Source of the DNA: an uncultured Alteromonadaceae bacterium
GTDB taxonomy: Bacteria > Pseudomonadota > Gammaproteobacteria > Enterobacterales > Alteromonadaceae
NCBI GenBank assembly: GCA_947494925.1
Contig: CANLWS010000004.1
Span: 310,001 to 374,000 of the forward strand
Direction: 5' to 3'
DNA: 64,000 nt
This document shows, piece after piece, positions 43,958 to 52,930 of this stretch. Both the position numbers and the translations under genes were made by a program. Below the pieces are notes generated by a model that did not search any database, was not told the DNA's origin, and saw nothing but the letters and a program-made list of their open reading frames with translations. The first letter of the stretch is position 1; every line of letters begins with the position of its first letter.

Positions 43958-46681
43958 TTAATCCGCCGGTGCAGCAAAAGGGTTGTTGTAATATTGCCCG
44001 CCGATGTCCAACCACTCTGCAAGTAGTTTCAGCTCCGCAGGTGTCAGCCATCCGGCGTGTGAACCCGCGGCTGAAAATGGTGCAAAGAATCGACTGCTAG
44101 ACCGGGCACCGTTGGGTGACATGCTGTTCCCAACCCCGACTGTGGTGAAAACAGGGATGGGATTTCCTTCGGCATCCAAAATTAATTCACCATCTTCATC
44201 AACCTCATAAACCTGATTGCCATTGCCATCCAAAACCGGGACCAGACGATCAATCAGGGCACCTTCAACCAATTCTTGTTCGTTATCACCAAACATCAGT
44301 TCTCGATAACTGGTGATTTGATCGGGGTCATTGTTTGACGGGTTGCCTGTTAAATCGAGCTGCCCTGCAGGTACCTGTGGCATTTGTGCTTCGTCAACAG
44401 GGCTATGACAGGACACACAAGTCTGGTCAGACACCACAGCACCATCAGCTGCCAATTCAACTCGCGGCACCTCAAAAATCGGTTGGATACTTTCCGGATA
44501 ATTAATCTGTATTCTGCATAAGCTTGTCCAATCAGTGGCGCAACTGGTTGTAATAGGCAAAGAAGAAGACAGGTCGCCGTATGCATAGTTAAAATCATCT
44601 GCTGGAGTCTGAACTGCCGGATCTGTCCAGATATCTGTGTATTCGATATCCGGCGTGAGAGTGTTAACGCCATTAATTCGGCCTGCAGTCTGAGCCATAG
44701 TTTCACCCAGGTCAGCAAACAAGGCCGGGTTAGTGTTTGGGAAAGGAATGCCTGTGCCTGCTGCTCCCTGATTTATCGACTGCGCTTCTGCATCTGCCCG
44801 GCCGTGGGGCATTTCACTGTTTTGTACATGGCAACCATTACAGGTGCGCACTTCTCCGGCCCCAAATTGTAGCCAGTTCTGGTGGCGCTCACCTACCCGC
44901 CTGCCATTTTGATCCAACAAGCTAAAGGCCAGTGGAAGGTTTGCAGGGACGTTAAAAAGGACTGAACCATCTGGTTCCACAGGTACATAACCAAGTATCT
45001 CCCGCATCAACTGATTTCTGCTTCTGCCGTACGCTGAATTATCAAAATCACGTACGTCATCATCTGGAATTGAAACCGGCTTTATCACTCTTAAGAATCT
45101 GATGGGACGCTGGTCAACCGGTGTCTGAGTAGGATCGGACAGAACTTGGATGCCCTGCGCTGAATTGTCCACACCAGCAAAGTCGTAAACACTGCGAATG
45201 TGCACCTGCGCAAGGTTTTCATCGGCTAAACCCGCCGAAAACTCAACAGGCCCCTGACGATCAGCGGGGAAAGGACGGGCTTGTAATGCGACAACTTCGC
45301 CATACATGATACCTTCTTCGGGCACACCTAGCACAAGCTGTGTGTTATCAATGGGATCATATACCCACAACCCATATAACAAGGGAGCAGCTTCAATATC
45401 AGGGTTTGCTAACAACTCTTCGTTGCACGGCAAAATGATCCGATCAACAGATTCTCCTTCAATCTCAACTTGTTCTGGATCGTATACCCGGCATTGACTC
45501 CAGCTAAATAACACCCTTTGGCTGCCATCCCACAAAGGATAAACTGCTGAAAACTGTCCGCCAGGTGAAATACTGCCATCGATGGCAATGTTGTCGAATA
45601 AAATTGACTGCTGTGCAGGGCCATCTGCTCCTTGATTCGCAGCGATGGGCTGTTGATTGTCAATAAAGTTTGCGATGTCAATACTGTCGAAATCACCGCC
45701 CAATTGATTGTTACGGAAGTTGCGTACAGCACTTAGAATGTTTCCGTCTGGCAATTCCCGGGATTGTACAAATTGCAAAGCATCGGGAGAGCGTGCAGAT
45801 TGGTGACTATGGCGACCATAAACAATTTCGAGGCCAGAACCATCCGCATTCATTTGATAAAGGTTTATGCTGTTATTGTTAGCAACCTGATCCCAGCGGC
45901 TAAACAATATCCTGCCATCACTCAGTATTGTTGGATCGAGATCATGGCTCTGATTAAAGGATATCTGTTGTATGTTACCCCCATCATCGTCCATCACATG
46001 TAGGACTGAGGCAGGCACATCTAAATCTTCCTCCAACCCCTGATATTGAGGCTTCCCTTCGTCCAGTAATATTGCCTGATTGCCACTTTGACGTGTTGAA
46101 CTAAACACTATCCGTCCATCGGGCAGGTAGACCGGCGCTGTGTCCTGACCAACTTCAGCTAGAATATCGGATACAATGATGCGTCTGAGTGTTTGACTTG
46201 AATGATTATATTCCCAGATGTTCCAGGTAGGCTGTTCATCATCATCCGCATCTTCGATTTCCGGAGCGCGCATGGAAAATAAGATTTTCAGGCCATCATA
46301 AGATACTTCCATATCTTTAACATCGTAGCCGGGCAAGGGATTTTCCAGGTTACTGGCGGCAATCTGTTCATCAGTGAAAAAAGCAGAATCAGTAATATTG
46401 GTTTCGGGTGCGGATGCAGATGCTCTCGGTTTGATATACAAGGCTGCACCAGGTAAAAAATCAGTAGGACGACGTAAATCCATACTAATAACGTTGCCGT
46501 CTTCATCCACAGGAATAGCCCTTTTTACAAAGGCGATTGGGATATCTACTACAACAGGATCGGGTTCCTGATTATTACTGACTATGGCTTGGTCACCACC
46601 ACAACCCAACAGCAAAGTAACCATTGCTACGGCAAGGGCTATTCGCTTGTTAAATTGGATTAGGTATTTATTAGTCAGCAT
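43958..46681 (-). CDS. HzsA-related c-type haem lipoprotein
   Basis: 907 residues. A lipobox LLLGC gives a lipidated Cys at 27. The middle part is beta-propeller-like (PD40-type WDQ, PDGRIVFSSTRQSGN, LSDGRILFSRWD motifs). Two CXXCH haem sites follow: CNGCH near 613 and CVSCH near 755. The organisation resembles the hydrazine synthase alpha subunit-related family, which is widespread outside anammox bacteria; hydrazine synthesis is not implied. It should sit on the outer membrane facing the periplasm or the outside. It is the first gene of the 15-gene operon, transcribed from the 46.7-47.4 kb divergent region. Confidence 0.85.
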   Translation of the reverse strand: MLTNKYLIQFNKRIALAVAMVTLLLGCGGDQAIVSNNQEPDPVVVDIPIAFVKRAIPVDEDGNVISMDLRRPTDFLPGAALYIKPRASASAPETNITDSAFFTDEQIAASNLENPLPGYDVKDMEVSYDGLKILFSMRAPEIEDADDDEQPTWNIWEYNHSSQTLRRIIVSDILAEVGQDTAPVYLPDGRIVFSSTRQSGNQAILLDEGKPQYQGLEEDLDVPASVLHVMDDDGGNIQQISFNQSHDLDPTILSDGRILFSRWDQVANNNSINLYQMNADGSGLEIVYGRHSHQSARSPDALQFVQSRELPDGNILSAVRNFRNNQLGGDFDSIDIANFIDNQQPIAANQGADGPAQQSILFDNIAIDGSISPGGQFSAVYPLWDGSQRVLFSWSQCRVYDPEQVEIEGESVDRIILPCNEELLANPDIEAAPLLYGLWVYDPIDNTQLVLGVPEEGIMYGEVVALQARPFPADRQGPVEFSAGLADENLAQVHIRSVYDFAGVDNSAQGIQVLSDPTQTPVDQRPIRFLRVIKPVSIPDDDVRDFDNSAYGRSRNQLMREILGYVPVEPDGSVLFNVPANLPLAFSLLDQNGRRVGERHQNWLQFGAGEVRTCNGCHVQNSEMPHGRADAEAQSINQGAAGTGIPFPNTNPALFADLGETMAQTAGRINGVNTLTPDIEYTDIWTDPAVQTPADDFNYAYGDLSSSLPITTSCATDWTSLCRIQINYPESIQPIFEVPRVELAADGAVVSDQTCVSCHSPVDEAQMPQVPAGQLDLTGNPSNNDPDQITSYRELMFGDNEQELVEGALIDRLVPVLDGNGNQVYEVDEDGELILDAEGNPIPVFTTVGVGNSMSPNGARSSSRFFAPFSAAGSHAGWLTPAELKLLAEWLDIGGQYYNNPFAAPAD

Positions 46682-46980
46682 TATTAAACAAGGAATTCCT
46701 ATTATTTATCAAACTTATTGAAGCTACATTTAATTTAAAAGTATGAAATGAAAATCAGGCTAAATAAACTGTCTCCACATCAATACAAATTCATTTCATT
46801 TACGTAATTAATAAATCAAATTTATGAACTTTTATTTAAGTACCCATTTAAAAGTCGATGAATTTTTCCATTTCGTTTTAATCCAAACAACCAAACCATT
46901 GATGCATTGGGATGTTTTTTAATACCTAACAGTGTGATTTTGTTTATAAAATCAAACTCTTTTTTCTAAAAAATATCGCC

Positions 46981-47019
46981 AACAACTTTCAGTGTCTCGA
47001 ATAAGAGACGCCCGTTGTT
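46981..47019 (+). promoter_or_regulatory. Stacked inverted repeat in divergent region
   Basis: Outer arms AACAAC/GTTGTT and inner arms GTCTC/GAGAC with a six-base loop, followed by TCCTTTT. It could be a leader hairpin on the plus-strand transcript or an operator. Confidence 0.35.
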
Positions 47020-47340
47020 TCCTTTTAGATACATCGTATATTGTTGTTTTAGTTGAATTTCCTTCAATCAGTTCGTTCTTATCTATTTTTATTTCTCTGG
47101 TTTCGTTCCTTAAAAAAGACAAAAATGCGTTTATAGAATCTTTTTTATTACATTAAAATCGGAATTATTCACTGTTCTTAAGGTTTACAAAAGCTTGGTC
47201 TGCTTTATGCAAAGCCCATTTCGCGCTTATTAACTATGTTGCGCAAAACGCCATCAATAAAACGAAGTGATACAGCCTCTGCAATTAGCCTGCCTAAAAA
47301 TATATTTAAATAGGTATTAAAAAAAACACGCAGCAATGGA

Positions 47341-47356
47341 TAGGTATATTTACCTA
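47341..47356. promoter_or_regulatory. Palindrome before the cytochrome gene
   Basis: TAGGTA-TATT-TACCTA ends about 47 bases before the start codon at 47404. It is a candidate operator, or a hairpin just upstream of the ribosome site. Confidence 0.35.
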
Positions 47357-47403
47357 GCTATTGAAAATGACTTAATTTAAATAAAACATTAAGGAGTACC
47401 AAT

Positions 47404-48642
47404 TTGAAAAATGCAGTAACAAAAATTGGCCGACTTAAGTTGCCTTCCAGTGTACTTAACACTTTGCTACTTATTTCCCTGTTGCCCTTGTCAGCTAATG
47501 CAGGTCCTCGAGAACAAGCAAAAAGAATGCATGACCGATTAGCAGGCGTGCCGCCCACAGCAGAAGTACTGGATCAAATGGCCACTTCAATTGAGCAGGG
47601 TGATGCAAATGCGGCGGCCTATTTGGCGATGGAAAATCCAGCCTATTACTCTGTCACTTTGAAAAATTGGGTCACTCCCTGGACTAATGAAGATTCGGAT
47701 GTGTTTGCTCCCTTAAACGATTACACGGCAACTGTGATAGGGATTGCCCGGGACGATGTGGATTTTCGTCAAATTCTGTCTGGCAATATAATCTATGTTG
47801 GTCAAAGTTCACTGAATTTGCCCGCTTATGCCATCGACAACAATAATCACTATCAGGCAATGGAAGATGCTGAAATTAATCTGAAGGAGAATTTGATTGA
47901 GTCTACTCAAACAGCAGTATCAGGTTTACCCGCAGAGGCAACTGCCGGTGTAATGACAACCCGTGCTGCGGCCAAATCCTTCTTCAAGGATGGTACCAAC
48001 CGTGCGATGTTCAGATTTACCTTAATCAACCATATGTGCACTGATCTGGAGGGGCTCAAGGATACCAGTCGTTCACCGGATCGAATACGCCAGGATGTAA
48101 GCCGAAGTCCGGGAGGCGATAGCCGTATATTTATTAATTCTTGTGTGGGTTGTCACTCAGGAATGGATCCACTTGCCCAGTCCTTCGCTTATTACCAATA
48201 CTCCTACGACACAGAAAATGACCCGGATGGCCTGAACGGATATTTAAGTTATAACGCTCAGGGCCAGGTCGACCCCGAGACGGGTACAAGAGTGCAGGCC
48301 AAGTATCTGATAAATAGTAATAACTTCCCTTTTGGCTTTATTACCCAAGATGATCAATGGCACAACTATTGGCGCGATGGATTAAACAAAAATCTGGGCT
48401 GGGATGAATCCCTTCCCACCAGTGGATTTGGTGCAAAAAGTATGGGGCAGGAATTGGCGAACAGCATGCAATTCGCCCAATGTCAGGTTAAAAAAGTATT
48501 CAAGAATGTTTGTTTGAGAGATCCTCAGGATAATGCAGATCGCGCTCAAATCGATACCATGACAAGCAGCTTCAGAAGCAATGGCTATCGCATTAAACAA
48601 GTGTTTGCCGACAGTGCCAACTATTGTAAAGGGAGCGAATAA
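47404..48642 (+). CDS. Exported DUF1588/DUF1592-like monohaem protein
   Basis: 412 residues. The start is a TTG with AAGGAG seven bases upstream; the nearby ATG is out of frame. A signal peptide (about 1-33, ending LSANA) exports it. One haem-c site C247VGCH lies in INSCVGCHSGMDPLAQSFAYY, close to the C-x-x-CH...DPLG signature of DUF1588 in planctomycete-type cytochromes. RAAAKSFFKDGTNRAMFRF and LINHMCTDLEG before it fit the same family. The last base of its TAA is the first of the next ATG (TAATG), so the two genes are coupled. It opens the arm divergent from the TolQR operon. Confidence 0.8.
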   Translation: MKNAVTKIGRLKLPSSVLNTLLLISLLPLSANAGPREQAKRMHDRLAGVPPTAEVLDQMATSIEQGDANAAAYLAMENPAYYSVTLKNWVTPWTNEDSDVFAPLNDYTATVIGIARDDVDFRQILSGNIIYVGQSSLNLPAYAIDNNNHYQAMEDAEINLKENLIESTQTAVSGLPAEATAGVMTTRAAAKSFFKDGTNRAMFRFTLINHMCTDLEGLKDTSRSPDRIRQDVSRSPGGDSRIFINSCVGCHSGMDPLAQSFAYYQYSYDTENDPDGLNGYLSYNAQGQVDPETGTRVQAKYLINSNNFPFGFITQDDQWHNYWRDGLNKNLGWDESLPTSGFGAKSMGQELANSMQFAQCQVKKVFKNVCLRDPQDNADRAQIDTMTSSFRSNGYRIKQVFADSANYCKGSE

Positions 48643-51116
48643 TGAAAATCATGACAGCGTTTTCGCGCACATTGCCAAGCGCCCTTTTATCCCTTTCAGT
48701 TGTGGCATTCCTAAGCGCTTGCGGCGGCAGCTCTACCGAAGTCACGGAATCCCCTTTACCACCTCCAGTTGACCAGCCGCAGGAAAACTATTCAGGTCCA
48801 CCAGCATCCACGGACGATGTACAACGATTCAGAATAAATCTGTGGGACAATATCGTATCCGGTGAACGCTGTGGCGCCTGCCACACCGACGGAGGTCAGT
48901 CTCCTGAATTTGCCAGAGATGACGATATCAATCTTGCCTATAGTGAAACAAACCCGCTGGTTAATTTGAGTAGTCCGCAGGACTCCCGGTTGGTCAGCAA
49001 AGTTTCTGGAGGCCACAATTGCTGGCTTTCAAGTCCAGAGGCTTGCGCTGATATCATGACTACCTGGATAAGCAACTGGGCAAATAACGAAAGTAAGGCC
49101 AACCAAATCGAGCTGGAAGCACCAACACTGAAAGAGCCCGGGGCCAATAAAAACTTTCCGGCGGATCCACAATTGTTTGCGCAAACCGTGCACCCTTTAC
49201 TGGAAACCTATTGTGCTGACTGCCATACCAACTCTGCAACTATTCCCATTGCACCTTATTTTGCTTCCAATGATATCGATGAAGCTTATCAGGCATCCAA
49301 AGCCAGGATAAACTTGGATCTTCCAGCTGACTCTCGTTTTGTCGGCAGGGTCAGAGACGAGTTTCACAACTGCTGGAGCGACTGCGGAAGCGATAGCGAC
49401 CAGTTGATCGCGGCGATACAAAACATGGCCGATGGGATAGAGCTGACCGAGCTTGACCCCAGTTTAGTCAATAGTAAAGCACTGACTCTGTTTGACGGAA
49501 CCCTGGCAACAGGTGGAGGTCGATTCGAACAGGCTGTTATAGCAAAGTGGGAGTTTAAAACGGGTAGTGGAACGACGGCATTCGATACCAGCGGTGTTGA
49601 GCCCGCCATTAATCTGACACTCAATGGCAGTGTAAACTGGATTGGTGGTTGGGGCATTCAACTGCTAAATGGTAAAGCTCAGGGGAGTACTGCGAGCAGT
49701 AAAAAAATCCATGACCTGATCACCGCCACAGGCGAGATGTCCATTGAGGCCTGGGTGGTACCAGCTAACGTGACGCAAGAAGGGCCGGCACGAATCATAA
49801 GTTATTCCGGAGGCAGCACTGCGCGAAACTTCACTTTGGGCCAGACACTTTACAATTACAACTACCTGCTGCGCACCAGCGAAACAGATGGTGATGGCCA
49901 GCCCGCCCTTTCTACGGCAGATGCAGATGAAGATTTACAAGCCAGTCTTCAACATGTGGTAGTGAATTATGATCCCATCAATGGAAGACAAATTTTTGTT
50001 AACGGTGAAAATACTGAAGATGTTGATGCAACCCCTATTGGTAATTTTAATGATTGGAATGACACCTATGCGTTTGTGTTAGGTAATGAAGTTTCAGGCG
50101 AATTTCCATGGGCAGGTTCTATTCGACTGGTTGCTATCCATAACAGAATATTGACACCCGAGCAGATAAACCAAAATTTTGATGTTGGCATTGGTCAGAA
50201 GTTCTTTTTACTCTTCGATGTGTCAGAGCACATTGAAATAGCACAAAGTTTTGTTGTGCTGGAAGTCAGTCAATTTGACAGCTTCAGCTATTTGTTTAAT
50301 GAACCTTTCTTTATCAGTCTTGAAACTGGTCAGACAATATCGGATGTCTCCATCAAAGGGATGCGAATAGGCGTTAACGGCCGTGAATCCTCTTCGGGAC
50401 AAGTCTTCCAGAATCTGGATGTAACCATTAACGCCAACGATTATGTTGAAGGTCAAGGTCAGTCTCTATCAAGACTGGGCACCATTATGGCCTTGGAGAA
50501 AGGTCCGGAAGTAGACGAGTTCTTCCTTACATTTGAACAACTGGGTGCACAGACCAATGTGGTTGTTGAAGCTGATCCACCTTCGCCCGGCACACCAGCA
50601 GATTTACCTGCCCAGGCTGTTATCGGCACACGTGATTTTGCTGAAGTGAATGCCAGTATGTCGGTTGTGACTGGTGTACCCACCAGCAATACACAGGTCA
50701 AACAGGCATTTGAAAACCTGAAGCAACAGCTGCCTAGTGTCACAAACCTGGATAGTTTTCTGGCATCCAATCAAATGGCAGTGACACAGATGGCGATTAA
50801 ATATTGCGACCAGTTGGTGGAAGACGTAGCTCTGCGGAACAGTTACTTTGCAGGGTTCGATTTTAGTCAACCTGCCTCCAGCGCATTTGACAATCAAGAG
50901 CGCGACCTGGTTATTACGCCCCTGCTTGACCGTGTCATTGGTCAGAGCATCGCTGATCAACCAGTTCGATCAGACGTCGCGGGTGAACTGAATGCATTGA
51001 TAGACCGACTGACGGACTGTTCAGGCGGGAAAGTGTGCGATGCGAATTATACCGAAACTGTAGTTAAAGCGACCTGCTCAGCGAGTGTTGGCAGTGCTGC
51101 ACTTTTGATTCAGTAA
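48642..51116 (+). CDS. Dihaem lipoprotein with LamG-like domain
   Basis: 824 residues. The lipobox FLSAC places the lipidated Cys at 27. Two haem-c sites follow: C77GACH and C191ADCH, each in a small cytochrome-like module with similar surroundings (DLPADSRFVGRV and SSPQDSRLVSKV), suggesting an internal duplication. A concanavalin/LamG-like domain lies at about 330-510 (GEMSIEAWVVPANV, HVVVNYDPINGRQIFVNGE). The rest is unassigned. It is likely exposed at the cell surface or the periplasmic side of the outer membrane, binding a polymer or glycan. It is coupled by TAATG to the preceding gene. Confidence 0.83.
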   Translation: MKIMTAFSRTLPSALLSLSVVAFLSACGGSSTEVTESPLPPPVDQPQENYSGPPASTDDVQRFRINLWDNIVSGERCGACHTDGGQSPEFARDDDINLAYSETNPLVNLSSPQDSRLVSKVSGGHNCWLSSPEACADIMTTWISNWANNESKANQIELEAPTLKEPGANKNFPADPQLFAQTVHPLLETYCADCHTNSATIPIAPYFASNDIDEAYQASKARINLDLPADSRFVGRVRDEFHNCWSDCGSDSDQLIAAIQNMADGIELTELDPSLVNSKALTLFDGTLATGGGRFEQAVIAKWEFKTGSGTTAFDTSGVEPAINLTLNGSVNWIGGWGIQLLNGKAQGSTASSKKIHDLITATGEMSIEAWVVPANVTQEGPARIISYSGGSTARNFTLGQTLYNYNYLLRTSETDGDGQPALSTADADEDLQASLQHVVVNYDPINGRQIFVNGENTEDVDATPIGNFNDWNDTYAFVLGNEVSGEFPWAGSIRLVAIHNRILTPEQINQNFDVGIGQKFFLLFDVSEHIEIAQSFVVLEVSQFDSFSYLFNEPFFISLETGQTISDVSIKGMRIGVNGRESSSGQVFQNLDVTINANDYVEGQGQSLSRLGTIMALEKGPEVDEFFLTFEQLGAQTNVVVEADPPSPGTPADLPAQAVIGTRDFAEVNASMSVVTGVPTSNTQVKQAFENLKQQLPSVTNLDSFLASNQMAVTQMAIKYCDQLVEDVALRNSYFAGFDFSQPASSAFDNQERDLVITPLLDRVIGQSIADQPVRSDVAGELNALIDRLTDCSGGKVCDANYTETVVKATCSASVGSAALLIQ

Positions 51117-51140
51117 ACAGGTGACTTCAAGGTAATTATT

Positions 51141-52739
51141 ATGACTTTCAAAAAAACAAAAAATTTATCCCCTGACGCGCCTCTTTATCATACAGATCAC
51201 GCGCGCCCAATGACTCGTCGGGAGTTTATCTCACAGGGTTTTACTGCAGGTGCAGGTACTGTGTTGGCAGGTTCTGTATTCAGTTTATTCGCGAATCCGG
51301 GTAAGGCCAACGCAACCTTATCCGGTGATATAGAAGCACTGAAAAATTCTTGTGGAATCGCCACTCAGGGGGCTGGAAAGATCCCCTTTATCGTGTTCGA
51401 TTTAGCTGGTGGTGCTAATATTTCTGGCTCCAATGTACTGGTGGGCGGTCGCGGAGGGCAGTTAGATTTTCTCAGTACAGCTGGTTACAGCAAGCTCGGT
51501 CTGCCAGGAGATATGATCCCGCCCATCATGAACCCAGACACTGGATTGAGTGATTTTATCAACAATGAACTGGGACTAGCATTCCACTCCGATAGCCAGT
51601 TTTTGCGTGGCATTCTGGAAAAGGTTAATCCTACCAATCGCGCAAACATTAATGGTGCTGTCATCCCTGCCCGTTCAGAAAACGACACAGGTAACAACCC
51701 TCACAACCCAATGTACGGGATCAACAAAGTAGGCGCTGACGGTTCGTTACTCACATTGATTGGCTCGAGAAATTCAGATTCTGGCGGCAATTCAATGGCA
51801 CCAGCTATGATGATTGATGGCAGTAAACGCCCCACCAAAGTTGATCGTCCATCCGATGTGACTGGTTTGGTAGATACTGGCGACTTGGTAGGGTTGTTGA
51901 GTCAACAGGATTCCGTCGCCGTTATGGAGTCGATTCAACGGATTAGCGACATGAAACTGGGTCGGATCAACACCCAAATTACAGCTGATGATGTGGTTAA
52001 GGATATGGTGCGTTGCGGCTACGTAAAAAGCGCTGATATCACTGACCGATTTGGCGATCCATCATCACTGAATCCCGAACTGGATGCAGATATTGTAGGT
52101 GATACCGGTATTTTTACACAGGAAGAATTTGACAGTGATGGCGAGTTCAGAAAAACAGCTGCCGTCATGAAACTCGTCATCAATGGTTTTGCCGGTGCAG
52201 GCACAGTTACCATGGGCGGTTACGATTATCACACAGGTGATCGCGCTGTTGGGGAAGTAAGGGATTTACGTGCAGGTAGATGCATGGGTGCCTGCATGGA
52301 ATATGCTGCCCGAGTTGGTGTTCCTTTAATGATGTATGTGTGTAGCGATGGCTCAGTAGCCAGTAACGGAACTATAGACAATTCAGCCGAAGGCAGAGGG
52401 AAAGGTGTATGGACTGGAGATAATTCCTCAACAGCCGCTTCATTCTTTTTGGTCTACAACCCTAACGGAACACCTCAATTGATTGGTGCCACACCTGAGC
52501 AACAAGCCGTCCACCAGCAGATAGGATACATGCGCCGGGATGCATCCGTTGAGACCGCCGCGACACCAGCTGCGAACAACGTTAATTTGTTGGTAGAAAC
52601 GGTGATCCTTAACTATATGGCCCTGCATGGTGAACAAGGTAATTTTGCTGGTTTGTTTCCACAAAACGGGCTGGGCAACGCCACGTTAATGGACAGTCTG
52701 ACGGCCTTTGAACCTATTGTCAGTGGCACTATTGGTTAG
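51141..52739 (+). CDS. Tat-exported DUF1501-like protein
   Basis: 532 residues. A twin-arginine signal (TRREFI with R26 and R27, hydrophobic stretch, cleavage near ANPGKANA) indicates folded export. The mature part has FIVFDLAGGANISGSNVLVGGRGGQLDFL and FAGAGTVTMGGYDYHTGDRAVGEVRDLRAG, and resembles DUF1501 secreted proteins, which often pair with exported DUF1800 or cytochrome partners. Here its partners are the two haem proteins upstream (25 bp gap). Tat export suggests a cofactor loaded in the cytoplasm, but no binding motif is evident. It ends the divergent arm. Confidence 0.8.
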   Translation: MTFKKTKNLSPDAPLYHTDHARPMTRREFISQGFTAGAGTVLAGSVFSLFANPGKANATLSGDIEALKNSCGIATQGAGKIPFIVFDLAGGANISGSNVLVGGRGGQLDFLSTAGYSKLGLPGDMIPPIMNPDTGLSDFINNELGLAFHSDSQFLRGILEKVNPTNRANINGAVIPARSENDTGNNPHNPMYGINKVGADGSLLTLIGSRNSDSGGNSMAPAMMIDGSKRPTKVDRPSDVTGLVDTGDLVGLLSQQDSVAVMESIQRISDMKLGRINTQITADDVVKDMVRCGYVKSADITDRFGDPSSLNPELDADIVGDTGIFTQEEFDSDGEFRKTAAVMKLVINGFAGAGTVTMGGYDYHTGDRAVGEVRDLRAGRCMGACMEYAARVGVPLMMYVCSDGSVASNGTIDNSAEGRGKGVWTGDNSSTAASFFLVYNPNGTPQLIGATPEQQAVHQQIGYMRRDASVETAATPAANNVNLLVETVILNYMALHGEQGNFAGLFPQNGLGNATLMDSLTAFEPIVSGTIG

Positions 52740-52930
52740 TTAGCCAACAAAGGGCGAGCGGTTCTTCGGTTGTTAACTATACAAAACTGTCGCATGACCC
52801 CATCCTTGGTAGCTCACCCAGTCATTGCGTCCCTGCACTGCCGTTCAAGCGGCAGAAGCTGGCTTCTGAAAGCCCCGCTTTCACCCATGACGAGTCGTTC
52901 AACAGGGCACAATTCCCAGAACTCGTGACA

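Larger units (their letters stand above)
46682..47403. promoter_or_regulatory. Divergent promoter region of the envelope/haem locus
   Basis: About 720 bp of AT-rich DNA between the two arms of the locus, with no frame of note. Inside are a stacked dyad at 46981-47019 (AACAAC...GTTGTT enclosing GTCTC-GAATAA-GAGAC) and a palindrome TAGGTA-TATT-TACCTA at 47341-47356. The long space suggests several regulators or a long leader. Confidence 0.55.

Noticed and set aside
43958-46681. Hydrazine synthase activity for the HzsA-like protein
   Set aside because: HzsA-related proteins are widespread without the beta and gamma subunits; no other anammox gene is in the window.
47195-47211. Second sigma54-like element TTGGTCTGCTTTATGCA
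   Set aside because: GG and GC spacing is right but the CAC part is missing, and such matches are frequent in 700 bp of AT-rich DNA.
52838-52868. Cluster of short hairpins (CTGCCG/CGGCAG and AGAAGC/GCTTCT) after the DUF1501-like gene
   Set aside because: No T-run follows and loops are too small for the second stem; not convincing as terminator, REP element or integron site.
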